A stretch of 64,000 nt of DNA from Viola odorata (Eukaryota > Streptophyta > Magnoliopsida > Malpighiales > Violaceae). Where the stretch lies: the NCBI GenBank assembly GCA_963691705.1, contig OY829545.1, positions 12,415,893 to 12,479,892 of the forward strand, given 5' to 3'. The first letter of the stretch is position 1. Every line of letters begins with the position of its first letter. A program made the translations under genes and the position numbers. The notes beneath the pieces were generated by a model. That model saw nothing but the letters and a program-made list of their open reading frames with translations. It was not told the origin of the DNA and searched no databases. Shown piece after piece: positions 48,518 through 59,770 of the stretch.

Positions 48518-49599
48518 AATTGTTTTTGTTTTCTCGAGATCTGCAATCATATGAGAAACAATACTGGCAAACATATATTTTTCATTGCTTGGAAATATTT
48601 GATAATTCATGTTATACATAATATGTATATATATATACTCGAGAAAATTAAAAAGATAAAACAATTGTGAGTTGAACTTATCTTTCTTTGACAGAATCGG
48701 CTGCTCGCCGTTCTGAAGATGCCGTTTTGAGGTTGAAAAAACCTTTGATGAATCGGCACTAGGCCGTTATGAAGAGACTGCCGTTGCACACTTCATTGCT
48801 TCAATGGCGATATATGCTTCAATAACTCTATATGCCTTGATAACGATATATTCCTCAATAACGCTATATGCTTCAATAACTCTATATTCCTCAATAACGA
48901 TATATGCCTCAATAACGCTATATGTCTTGCTGACAATATATGTATCGTTGGCAATATATGTTATCGTTGGCAATATATGTATTAGTTAGCCATATATGTT
49001 ATCGTTGGCAATATATGTATCATTGGCGATATATGTATTAGTTAGCCATATATGCCTTGGTTTCAATTTGAACCAATCGGGCTGGAGCCGATTTGGCTGT
49101 TGGCGTTCCCAGGCAGCGCCTTAGGTAGCCCTGGTAGCGATTTGAACCAATCGGGCTGGAGCCGATTTGGTTGTCGGCATCCCCAGGCAGCGCCTTAGGT
49201 AGCCCTGGTAGAAAATGATGTCGCCAATTCTTGGATTTTGGTAACGTGGTTCGGATTAACCTACATCCACGATTCTTGAATTTTGGTAACGTGGTTCAGC
49301 TTAACCTACATCCACGGTTGTTTTAATATTTGTTTTCTCAAGATCTGCAATCATATGAGAAACAATATTTGCGAATATATATTTTTCATTGTTTTGAAAT
49401 ATTTGATAATTCATGTTATACATAATATTCCAGAAACAATTAACAAAGTCAAAACAATTTGGACTTATCTCTGTTTTGACCGTTTGGCCAGATGCCGTTT
49501 TGCAAGTATTGCCGTTTTGCCCTCTGATCTGGACGACGGCATTGCAGAGAAAACGGTTGACCGATTTGCACATCGGCTTCATGCCGTTTGCTTCTTTTC

Positions 49600-50790
49600 T
49601 CAACTTTGGAGATCGGGTTCCTCCCGTTTCCTCCTTCGGTAGTCTGCTTCTTCCATTCTGGAGTATTTTTCTACCTCAATCCGCAAAAGATCCAAGGTTT
49701 TAGGAGTGTTTGCAATCAGAGCATTCTCCAATTCTCGATATTTACAATTTCTTTTCAACGCTTCTGCTGCCAGGTTGGGTGCTACATCAGGAAGAGTTGC
49801 TAGCTCCGTGATAAATCTAGCCACGTATGCAGCCAACGATTCTCCTGAATGTCGCATCATGTCAAACAAAACGGCTGAAGATTTCTCCGTCGGTATACAT
49901 GAGCTGAATCGGCTTCTGAATGCTTTTTCTAGTTGCTCGAAACAGTCAATGGATCCGGCCGGTAATTTTTCAAACCAAGTGTTGGCTATCCCTTTAAGGG
50001 TTATTACAAATATTTGGCACAAAGCCTCATCCTTTCTAGTAAAAAACTTAACATGTTTCTTTACTAAACTCACATGAATCGTCGGATCTGTTGTCCCATG
50101 GTAGTGATCGGATGGTAGCTTGACATGCCTGCTTACTTGATGTTTCCGAACCCGAAGGGTTAACGGATTTCTTGGATCATCGTCCTGTTCTTCGCGATCT
50201 GGTTGCTGAACAGACCGTCTAAACAGATCTGGATTACCTCTGTCACGATCTCTCCTGGTTTGATGTGGAGTCACCGATCTCTCTCTGCTTCTCCTTTTCT
50301 CGGATCCACTTCGAGGTGATTGCTCATGACTCCTTCTTGCGCTGCGTTGAGCTATTTGATTGACGAATTCTTCTATGTCTTCCCTTCTGGGTAGATCTGC
50401 ACTTTGATGGCCTAGTGGTGGCTCAAAAGATGGTTCCACTGCCTGCTGTTTGCAGATCTGTTGAGGGACAACTGGCTGGTTGACTGGCGGTTGAATCCTT
50501 TCCATGAAGGTCTGCATCATTGTGTCATGAGAGGCCATCATCGTGTCTATCCTTTGATGTAGAGTATTAAACTCGTGCATGACTGCTGATGAGAGTACTG
50601 GCTCGGACAGATCTGGTTGAGGAGCTGGAGAAAATAAAATTTCTGAAATTTCTGCAGAGTTGACTCGGACAGATCTGTCTACAGCTTGCACATCCACACA
50701 TGAAGATGAAACTTGCGCCGGTGGTGTTTCACGTTGACCCGTAACAACACTCGTGGGTTGATTTGATTGAAGATCTTGATTGGATACCAT
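49600..50790 (-). CDS. gag: Retrotransposon gag, copy 4 (intact, 396 residues)
   Basis: Mirror partner of copy 1: full-length C-terminus (ending KREEPDLQS) and Leu126. The only protein difference I noticed is TIHVSL in place of TVHVSL. The domains are as in copy 1, and there is no pol gene downstream. Confidence 0.9.
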   Translation of the reverse strand: MVSNQDLQSNQPTSVVTGQRETPPAQVSSSCVDVQAVDRSVRVNSAEISEILFSPAPQPDLSEPVLSSAVMHEFNTLHQRIDTMMASHDTMMQTFMERIQPPVNQPVVPQQICKQQAVEPSFEPPLGHQSADLPRREDIEEFVNQIAQRSARRSHEQSPRSGSEKRRSRERSVTPHQTRRDRDRGNPDLFRRSVQQPDREEQDDDPRNPLTLRVRKHQVSRHVKLPSDHYHGTTDPTIHVSLVKKHVKFFTRKDEALCQIFVITLKGIANTWFEKLPAGSIDCFEQLEKAFRSRFSSCIPTEKSSAVLFDMMRHSGESLAAYVARFITELATLPDVAPNLAAEALKRNCKYRELENALIANTPKTLDLLRIEVEKYSRMEEADYRRRKREEPDLQS

Positions 50791-50891
50791 TTTTGGGAAT
50801 GAAAACCCTAAAAATATGAAGAAGAAAAAGAGCTTTGAAACTCAAGGCTGGCTCACTTAAAATTTCAAAAGCTCTCAATGAAAGCACCATT

Positions 50892-51689
50892 TGATAATCC
50901 AAAGAAGGGTATGAGGGTTTTTCCGTCAAATGGCATCTTGGAGTGAGGTGGTCGGACTTCCTTGAACGCCATGAGCGACCTGCACAGCGCCGGAGGTGGA
51001 CTCCGGCGTAGAAACTCCGATGCCAAAGTCAGTGTTTGGTCTTATTTTGAGGATGTTCTACGTATGTGTGTGTAAGAGTGAATGAATCAATCCCCCCCTA
51101 ACGTTCACCTCTCTTGCCTTTTATGTGGCTTGAGTGGGAACTTTTAGGCTTGTCCCCCACTTTATTGTTAGTGGAGACATACAGTATAATTGAATATGCA
51201 TAAAGTGGGTCCAGTGCCCTTGGGAGAATAAATATTCCCCTTGTCTAATGGCTTTAGAGGTGCTGAGTGGAGACCGAACATGTTGTCTCCCACGCCAGCT
51301 TTGACCATAGACTTTACAGAATATACCTGTTTGATGGGCCTTGAGCCGTTTGTGTAGCAATCGGCAAGGAGCCGTTCTGTTGGATCGGCAGAGTGTCGTT
51401 GTACCAAATCGGTCTGTTGCCGTTTTGGGGCAGTTGACTGGGTCAGCTAAAGAAGTAATGCCGGTCCGTTGTCTCTGCCTTTATTGATGGATCGGCTCTG
51501 TGCCGTTTTGATGATAACGGACTGGACGTGCCCCTTAGTCACATGTTCCCGTTGACGTGATCAATCAGTAGCGATGCCGTTTATATGGTTGACTTGGTCA
51601 AACCGGTCATGTACCGTTTTGACTGGTCAACGGTACTTTGTGAGGGTGCAATGTCCGTTGTGTCCTTATGATAATTTTCTGTATTATCA
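50892..51689 (-). repeat. LTR6 (inverted, 798 bp), outer right border
   Basis: Full inverted LTR; its 5' end (TGTATTATCA on the plus strand) abuts GTCGC at 51690. Transcription of the PQ-loop gene enters this LTR in its sense direction, so the LTR may supply the 3' end and polyadenylation of the host transcript. Confidence 0.92.
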
Positions 51690-54600
51690 GTCGCCAAGCG
51701 CGGTTCTGCTTGCTGGACACCCAGGTCTCCATCTTTGTATCTGAAAACAGAATAACATCCACACACACACACAAAACTACTCCCTCCGTCCCACAAAGGA
51801 TGTCGTTTTAGCATTTATTTTTACTATTTCGGAACGTATCATAAGACGGCCGGAACAGTCACTATTTTGGCCGGAACAGTCACTATTTGAGATAATTTTG
51901 CCCCGAATTTTTTCTCGGAAGTAACGTACGATCGAAAAAAAATACGAAATTTTTTGAGGTCAAATAGTGCCTCATCCTGCATTCTCGATATGCGTTTCCT
52001 ACTGAATATTGGAATGCGAAAAAGACATTTTTTGTGGGACGGAGGGAATAATTCAGAATGCACAGGGGTACCAGAGAATACCAATGCACTAAAAGTACAA
52101 CCATATTTATAGAAATTACTTAAGCTACAGTAACATCATTGGCAATTCTGAAAGGAAAGTTGAGAGCTTCTGAAACACGGATGGATTATTTTTTTGTTTT
52201 ATCTTGTATACGCATTTATTTCTTTTGTTTAATTGTCAAATGATAAGTTCAATGAAAGCTAATGGATATCACTATCACAAGCATGTCAGACTTCATTGCT
52301 CTGCATTTAGTTTCATAATAAAAAACAAATTTTGAGTAAATTTCAATGCAAATAGACTCTTCTTCTTTTCTTGAAGGTAATGCAAATGGGCTTTGAGATG
52401 CAGTATTTTGTTAGTAACCGTTTAAAAGGTGCCTTCAAACTTGGAAATTATAATCTTAAAACAAAACAAGTCTCTGCAGTTTAAAGTATGATTCATACCA
52501 TGTGCTTAAAATTAACTACATTAGCAATTAAAAGGAAATCCATGGAGCTTCAATAGAGAATTCTGGCTCACCAACATCTCAGTGAACATAATAGCACTAA
52601 CTCTCAATGCCACTCAAGAAAATGTTGTTTCCTATGCTCGTAAAATGTAATAATGTCTCAGCCTTTGATAAATTATGCATCCTTGTGCCCGTACCGAGAA
52701 AGTTATCACCCTCTGTATCTCTAGTCCTTTCCTATTAGACAACTTATAAGCATCTTGCTTCAAAGTTTGCAAGTGCGGAAAGCGTCCATAGTAACCAAGT
52801 CATGGGACCAAACACACAAGTAGCATAGGATTAGACAACTTATAAGCATCTTGCTTCAAAGTTTGCAAGTGCGGAAAGCGCCCATAGTAACCAAGTCATG
52901 GGACCAAACACACAAGTAGCATAGGAAACCATTCTCAACCTGAAGAGCAGTGCCATTAGTCACATTCATTTGAATGAGAGAGACATCAATCCATAGATTG
53001 AATAGAGTATTCATCATAAAGAGGAACAGTCAATAAACTGCAAAACACAACCGAAACAAAAACCAAAATCTTTCCCGTTCAAGTAGCATCTCAAAGTAAA
53101 TCCAAAAATGCTAACATGTAATCAAAGAACATTCCTAGAGTGGTTCTAATCGACAGATTCATCAGCATCCAAAGCAGGGCTGTCAACTTAAGCGAGCAAC
53201 CAAGGCAATGTCTCAAGTCACATTTGAGTCAGGTTGATGTCTGTGAAGAATGCAGCTCACTTGGTGCACAGGAATGTAAAAGCTGAACAGTAATAACAAG
53301 ATCAATTCGCTGTAGTAATATTAAGATACCAAAAAGATGAAAACAATTACGGAGACTTCTCTTTTACAGTGATAGTTCATACATTAATACGAAAATAAAG
53401 ATTAGCAAAACCCTTGTTAAACGATGAAGAACTGCAAATCAAGACATTTTTATGCTGTCATGCCAATGGTTTTCAGAAATACTGCTCATTAACATGTACC
53501 TGGTTCAGGAACAAAGAGTTCCAAGTATACTAAACAGTTACCATGATGAAGATGGAGCACGAAAACTATAAATAAGTTTGCCACACACGAGGCATCTCCA
53601 CATAGAACAAGATAAAACGTCTACAAGTCTAGTAAAAGAGAGAAAGATACCCTTGTTAACATACTGTCATAACTCCTTATTTCATGGCGTCACTTTTCTC
53701 GCTTGTCTTCTGTTTTAGACCTGCAACGGAAGTGAAAAAATTGGAGCAGTATCTGGGAAGAATATAAGGACGTACATAGTGAGAGAGAAAAAAAGTTGTG
53801 TGGTGGGCAAGGGTCCAGAAGGTAAACAAATAATCAAGATGGCATTGAAAACTTTTACTCAACAGTCCAAAAAACTAAATAATCTTTCATCAGTCAGAAT
53901 TTAATAAGAAATCAGACTTCATATTTGAAAAGGATACAAATGTGTCAAGAAGCACACAGCCTCCCGCGTCCACAAGCCAAGGTAGATTTGGTCTGATATG
54001 AGACCATTCCAAGCTGCTAACCAGTATGCTAAGAAAGAAAAAACGATAGTTCAGATAAAAATGATCAGTCAAGTGCCATATTTGCCGAGTAGAAACCATG
54101 CATAATCCAAGTGAAGCCTCAAACCTTGCAACGTATGTGCCATTTCCAACCAACGCAAAGACAAACATAAATGGATTAAGACCCTGAACATCATTGGAAA
54201 AAAATCTTAATCAATTCTCCATAAAGTCTATTTCTCTCCACCACTGACCCACACACATCAAGTTCGCTTTGTAAGAGGGGAAGGTAGTGGAACCAGCAAA
54301 CCCTGGGGATTACTATATAATATTCTGTTCAGAACAATTTCAACTTGTAAATTTATAGGGATCAGCCATTGTCCTTACCTCAACGTGGCCCCGCTTAATC
54401 TGCTCCAATTGGAAAAAAGATAAAAATGAGACGTGTTATAATTAGCTCCAGAAAAGAAACATAACAAGCCACAACTTGAACAGGGAGAACTAAAGCTCCA
54501 GAAATAACTGTGCAGATTTTTTAAACCTGAAGATTGAAGGGAAACACCAAGCCAACCTAACAACAAATTAAACTGCCTCCCCCATGAAAAGAAACTAATA

Positions 54601-57600
54601 TCTTGACAGTATTTATATCATTCTTCCGCCAATTTTGACATAGTTTATCTGTTAGGCCTAGAGTTTTGTCAAATATGAATATGACCACACAATTCAGTCC
54701 AAAGCCCTATTAAGCAATGTCTATACATTAAATCTTGACAACACATTTTAAGAAACCAAAAAGTTATTTCTTCTGTTGAATGGTAAATATTATCACTAAA
54801 CAGATAGGTAAACATCATCAGAAAGCTGATCTCACGTTTAGGCAAATTTGAGGAAGTCGTCCACCCATGTAAATAGCTGCCATTGCCCATCCAAGGAAGG
54901 TTCCAATGCCACTGCTAGCTTCAGTACTGATTCCAAGAACCAACCCACTATTTTCCTGAAATCCAAATGCAATGAGCATGGTTTTAATGTCTGGCCAGTG
55001 AAACTGTCTACAGAAGTGATTGCACACTCACATCCACATTGCATCTTTATCCAAAATTATTGACTTGACATTTACTTAAAGAAGCGTTAAAATAAGTTGA
55101 CAACCATTTGCAACTAAAACAAGTAGAGAAAAAAGATTCCACAGGAGAATCTACTAACTGTTCGAAGACAAACAGATCACTGTTTCGTTTACCAGCCACA
55201 AGACTGAGTTTCCAAATCCATAAATGATGAACTTAAGAAGAAAACTGCTACATTTTGATCATATGCAACAGATAAATAAACTAAAATCATATATATGAAA
55301 CTGGATTTAAATAGGTTGTGCTACCTGCAAAAGCTTTCGCCCTACTCGTATCACGAATTCTTGACTTTTGTTATTAAACATTGCCCCAAACCTGTCTTTT
55401 GACGCTTGATGAAGGTTAAGGGTGCCAAAGAATGTTACTGCAGAGACCTGAAGTAATAATTTTTACAGTTATCTGAAGAATAAAGTATAGCTCGGAAAAC
55501 ATGACTTTGGAAGGGACTAACCACACATAGCATAGTCTTGATGTTCAAAGATGGTGCAGACTGTGTTTCCACACCTCCTCCAAGCAAGGGCTCTTCAATT
55601 GATCCCTTAATTACAAATGATGGGGGTTGTGCTAAAAAGGATCCTGCAGTGGGAGTATGACTGCTTGAAAGAGATCTTGCTGACCTGATGAATTCACCAA
55701 AGGAAAAAAAATGGAAATAATTACTTTTTTAATCAGAAAAAGTGTTGTAGATATACAAATCTACATGCTAGTAGCATAATATAAAAGATATAGGTAATGC
55801 ACAAAAGCACCAAGTTCTTCAATCACACATGATTATATTATACACGTGTGCTGAGTGTCTCTAAGCGAACAGAAGGTATGACCTGAAGACGTGTGTACTG
55901 GACCCAAGTAGCATTTATGGATAAGAAATACTGAATTACACCATCCAATCACTTATCGAAAGAGAGAAAAAATCTCAAAAACTTAGCTTTTAATGCCATA
56001 TACACTTTTGATAAGTAACCTAATCCATCTGCTGTTTTACACTAAATAATACTAGAGATACTAACTTTCCAATAATCACTTTTACTAATTAATGTGGCAA
56101 CGCATGATTGGATTTTATCCCTTATTAATTAAGATTTATCTGTTGCTTATTTAACTAAATAACTATGAAGATAAAAATAACTTGTGTACATGTAAGTAAG
56201 ACACTTCATACCATGAATGCATCACATTAGAGACATAAGCTAAACAGGTTAAGCATGTTGGTAATCCGATTGAAGGGTAGTAAGTCCACCAAACTGAACA
56301 GAGTGAAACAGGCATGTAGGCTGAAAGAACAACTAAGAAACCTGACTAGAAAGATCAAGACATTTAAAGTGTGAAACCCAAAGTGAACCTAGATGACAAC
56401 CAAAAGCGGCAAACTATTACATGAAAAGATGAGCAGAAGCACAAATGAATAAATAAATGAAATAGCAAAACAAGGAGCAATGCCAGTTTTCAGTGCATGC
56501 CAAAGTAGACCAACGTCCTAGTTCATGAATCCAGGATAAAATAAATGCCAGTACAGAAATTACATGTAATATAGGTCCTCTCTTTTGGAACTAATGTCCT
56601 GATGTGCGGGCAAAGGAATAGGCAAACTCAAAGTACTCATTCTGTCAGAGGTGTTACACCCATTCCTCCATTTGTCAACATTGTGGACACATGCATCAGC
56701 GTCATTATTTCCTTGTCTAAGTTTTCCTGACTTCTCAGTCTGAAAAGGCATGGAACCAGGAAATGATAGCAATAAAATGCTTCAGTCATTAAATGTGCAA
56801 ACATCACGCGAGCAACTTCACAGAAAATTAAAGTACACATCAAATGCGATAATACATAAGCCTGTAGCATAAATCAATGAACTAATCTGATTCCCACAGA
56901 TAGATGATATACTTCATAGAATTCCAAATGGAAAAAAAATTCTGTATCATGTATAGGATATTAAATAACCTGGCTGGCATCAAAAGTGCATTGTCAAATT
57001 TGTAGTGTTCTTACCGTTAAAAGGAATCTCTTTATAATAAGGGATGCTTCATTCTCATTAAACAATTCAAGTGATTGCTTCATTCTCACGGATTGTCAAT
57101 TGTGGAAGAAGACAACCAAATCAAGGAGCTTCATGGTAATACACAAATTTTGCAACCACATTTCAACACTTGACATAACAATATTGATTCCACTAGTTCC
57201 AGAGTATATTATTTGCCATGCAATCAGAACATCAAATACACATCTAATAAGAGAGAAAAGACAAGATACATTATGAAAAAGAACACATGCAAAAGAACAA
57301 TTTCCAACCTGGGGCCGTCCTCTGTTGCATTTCAGACGATGATAAATGTGAGTGTAGTATATGGCTTGTGAAGTAAGAATAGTGGTGGTCACTGTATACA
57401 ACTGCATCATGTGAATGAATTGGTCATGCTAATAGGGAACTACATAGAAAACCAAGTTGCACTATGGGTTTAGCAGAGTTTCATACCACTGCCATATAAT
57501 ACTGGGTCGGAAGCTGTAAAAGAGAGGAGAAAGCTCAGCTGATGTATATGATAAACTCAAAAGTGAAGAATGCTGTCTACTCTACGGAAAGTAGAAAATA

Positions 57601-59770
57601 TTGGATGTTGCTATAGATCCATACTTAATCAGTAATAGTACAATAATCCATGATAACAGATCCACAAAGTTCATCGTGATTATTTTGGGATTATGGCAGA
57701 GTTGAGTTAGTCGAAGGAAAACAGACCAGACATCAAATTTTAGCAAGACAAATCATGATTTCATGAACCTGCACCCATTAATTGACCTGCTACATGTGCA
57801 TGCCTTACCTAGAAGTTGAATGCAATGAAAGCATCAGAATAACTTTGTGGATGACCCCCCTTATATTACAGAATGATCGGAATGCAATTACAAAGAGTAT
57901 ACAGCAGCCATAAATGAAGTTGTAATCCTTTTTTTCCCTTTAATCTGCCCAATGGATAAATTGGAGAAGAAACAACCACCACATGTCTGATTGGCAAGAG
58001 TTTTCAGGAATGACTAAGGTTGGGATTAGCATCTGAAACGTACTTAAAGCGTCAATAGATGGAAAGTTTTGATTGGAATGCAGGAGAACAAGACCTACTA
58101 CTAGAAGCGCAGGAAAACAAGGAAGACTACTTGAAAATGCAGGTGCATTATAAGAAACACAAGATAAGGTTTTGGATTTCATTTTACCATACAAACACCT
58201 CTGTGATTTGTCAATTATTAGGGTTTCGACTAGTATGTGACCTTTTACATAATAGTAGACAATAAAGACCAGTCACAATTTGTTATCCAACAAAGAGGTG
58301 GATTAAAGTTTAGAGTACTAGAAATACATTATTAGGATTCTTTCTCAAGAGCTTTGTCATTAGTAATCCACCATAACTTCTCGAAATTTATGAATTTTCT
58401 TTCCTATGAGTAGTTACTAATAAATATTGTTCAAAAAAATCCATCAACTTTTTCCTCTTTCCCCTTACTTTAAAAAGACTTGCCTGGCCTATGGCAACAG
58501 CACTTACAAGTGACATAAAGATTCCTAATAAGTAGTGTTATTAAAATTAACATTATGTAAGATAATGGAACACAAATATTTAAGCTTCAAAAGACTACAA
58601 TACTTTGCATCATATTCTTCTTTAACTCTCCATGGCTCATAAAAATACACCTGCCACACCTATATCCACATGGACCTGCAATTATCCTTTCAAGCTATAA
58701 CAAAGATCTAAATAGGTTCATTGATCATCAGTGTTATGAGAATTTCAACGACCATGGACTTCTCAACTCAAAAATAGTACTGAGATATTTAATGACCATC
58801 TGTTAAAATAGGAGTAGAAATCATAAAAAATCAAGGATAGGTATTTAGTGGCATTGACAGAGAAAGAAGGGCACTTACAGTAGCTGGTTCCAACATGCAG
58901 CCAAATACGTTGAAAAGATCACTGGAAAAAAAGAAAAATCAAATTTAATACAACATGCACATATAGGAAAGCAACAAATGAGCTGAAATCTAAATCTCAT
59001 ACATTAGAAAATGACAGAAAAATAAATATAATTAAAAAATGACAAAGAATTGAAGCCTGTAAAATCTAGAGTTTGATAACATAAACGGGAATCTTTCTAG
59101 GCACATGATGTCCTAGTTTACGCTTCTTCTTGAATGGAAAAACCTCAACATCTAGAATACATGTTAATCAAAAAGATTCTTGCATTACTTATTAGTGAAT
59201 TCCCCTATGCAAACTATTGTGTGAAAACAAGAACTAGCAAATCAGATTCAGCTTCTGGGATCAACTACTCCATTAATAAATTAGTTGACTGAACAATACA
59301 TTCAAATGCCAGGAACAGCATTATACGTAATTGGGTAATAATCTCCCCACTAAAGGACAACGAAAGGCCAAAATGCAAATAGATCCTGATCCCTATCCTG
59401 TTTTGAGACAGTGTTATCCTCCAAATTTCTCACTTATATTCATATACATATAGTCCAACTGAAGTAGAAAGGAAAAGAAAACATTGGAAGATTATGAGAA
59501 ATATGGAACCGAACAAGAATATCGGAGCAGAGATTACCCTGCAATCCATGTCATCAAGAAAGCAATGGAGAGGCCTTCAGTTGATTTGGTTTTGTAGTTT
59601 GTGACGATCTGAGGTATCTCTGCAACACCCCAGCTGAGGACACTAAGCATACCCAAGCTTAAAGACACCCCATCTCTCACACTGCAAAGGCAATACTCCA
59701 TGTATACTCTGGCCCATTCTGAACAATGCTGCCCAGGGCACATTGTTGTTTTGCTTCTCAGGAATGCCAT
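51581..59770 (-). CDS. PQ-loop transporter (vacuolar amino-acid exporter type) with LTR-encoded C-terminus
   Basis: Thirteen exons: 59538-59770, 58879-58921, 57487-57513, 57309-57401, 56564-56739, 55522-55684, 55325-55447, 54836-54955, 54379-54399, 54125-54183, 53938-54028, 53721-53752 and 51581-51740. All have GT-AG borders and join to 446 residues plus stop. PQ-loop proteins have seven membrane helices and move cationic amino acids across lysosome or vacuole membranes. The two PQ motifs are Pro53-Gln54 (GVAEIPQIVTNYKTKS) and Pro321-Gln322 (GGRLPQICLN), with a soluble linker at about 130-245. It resembles Arabidopsis At2g41050 and At4g36850. The last exon runs into LTR6: after Thr411 the final 35 residues and the stop are retroelement sequence. 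Before the insertion the protein would have been 453 residues. The helices are intact, so transport may survive. Confidence 0.88.
51690..51694. other. Right target-site duplication (GTCGC)
   Basis: Identical to 34632-34636. It lies within the codons for Leu-Ala-Thr of the host exon. Confidence 0.85.
51780..52048. mobile_element. Stowaway-type MITE (Tc1/mariner), 269 bp
   Basis: Ends are CTCCCTCCGTCCCAC and its inverted copy GTGGGACGGAGGGAA, flanked by TA on both sides (51778-51779 and 52049-52050). This is the hallmark of plant Stowaway MITEs. It lies in the last intron of the PQ-loop gene, 40 bp upstream of the last exon. It contains a doubled GGCCGGAACAGTCACTATTT. Confidence 0.92.
52734..52925. 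repeat. 96-bp tandem duplication in the last intron of the PQ-loop gene
   Basis: ATTAGACAACTTATAAGC begins at 52734 and again at 52830. The copies differ by a single noticed base (AAAGCGTCC versus AAAGCGCCC), so the duplication is recent. Confidence 0.93.

Larger units (their letters stand above)
34637..51689. mobile_element. 17-kb palindromic complex of a gag-only LTR retrotransposon (TR-GAG-like, Ty3/gypsy type)
   Basis: One element family fills the region. In order it holds a 17-bp inverted LTR stub (34637-34653), LTR1 >, gag1 >, LTR2 >, gag2 >, LTR3 > (truncated), a 56-bp scrambled junction, LTR4 < (truncated), < gag3, < LTR5, < gag4 and < LTR6. Full LTRs are 798 bp (818 in LTR1) and end TGATAAT...ATTATCA. 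The internal regions (about 3.0-3.4 kb) hold only gag and repeats. No protease, reverse transcriptase, RNase H or integrase is seen, so the family is non-autonomous and needs enzymes in trans. GTCGC flanks the complex. Very few differences among copies imply a recent origin. Confidence 0.92.

Noticed and set aside
53677..53720. Downstream stretch after the 32-nt exon (GTCTAAAACAGAAG...) as the last PQ-loop exon
   Set aside because: After exon 11 (phase 0) it gives an immediate stop. The 32-nt exon encoding ILLQFFHFRC ends at this GT donor and joins in phase to the exon at 51740.
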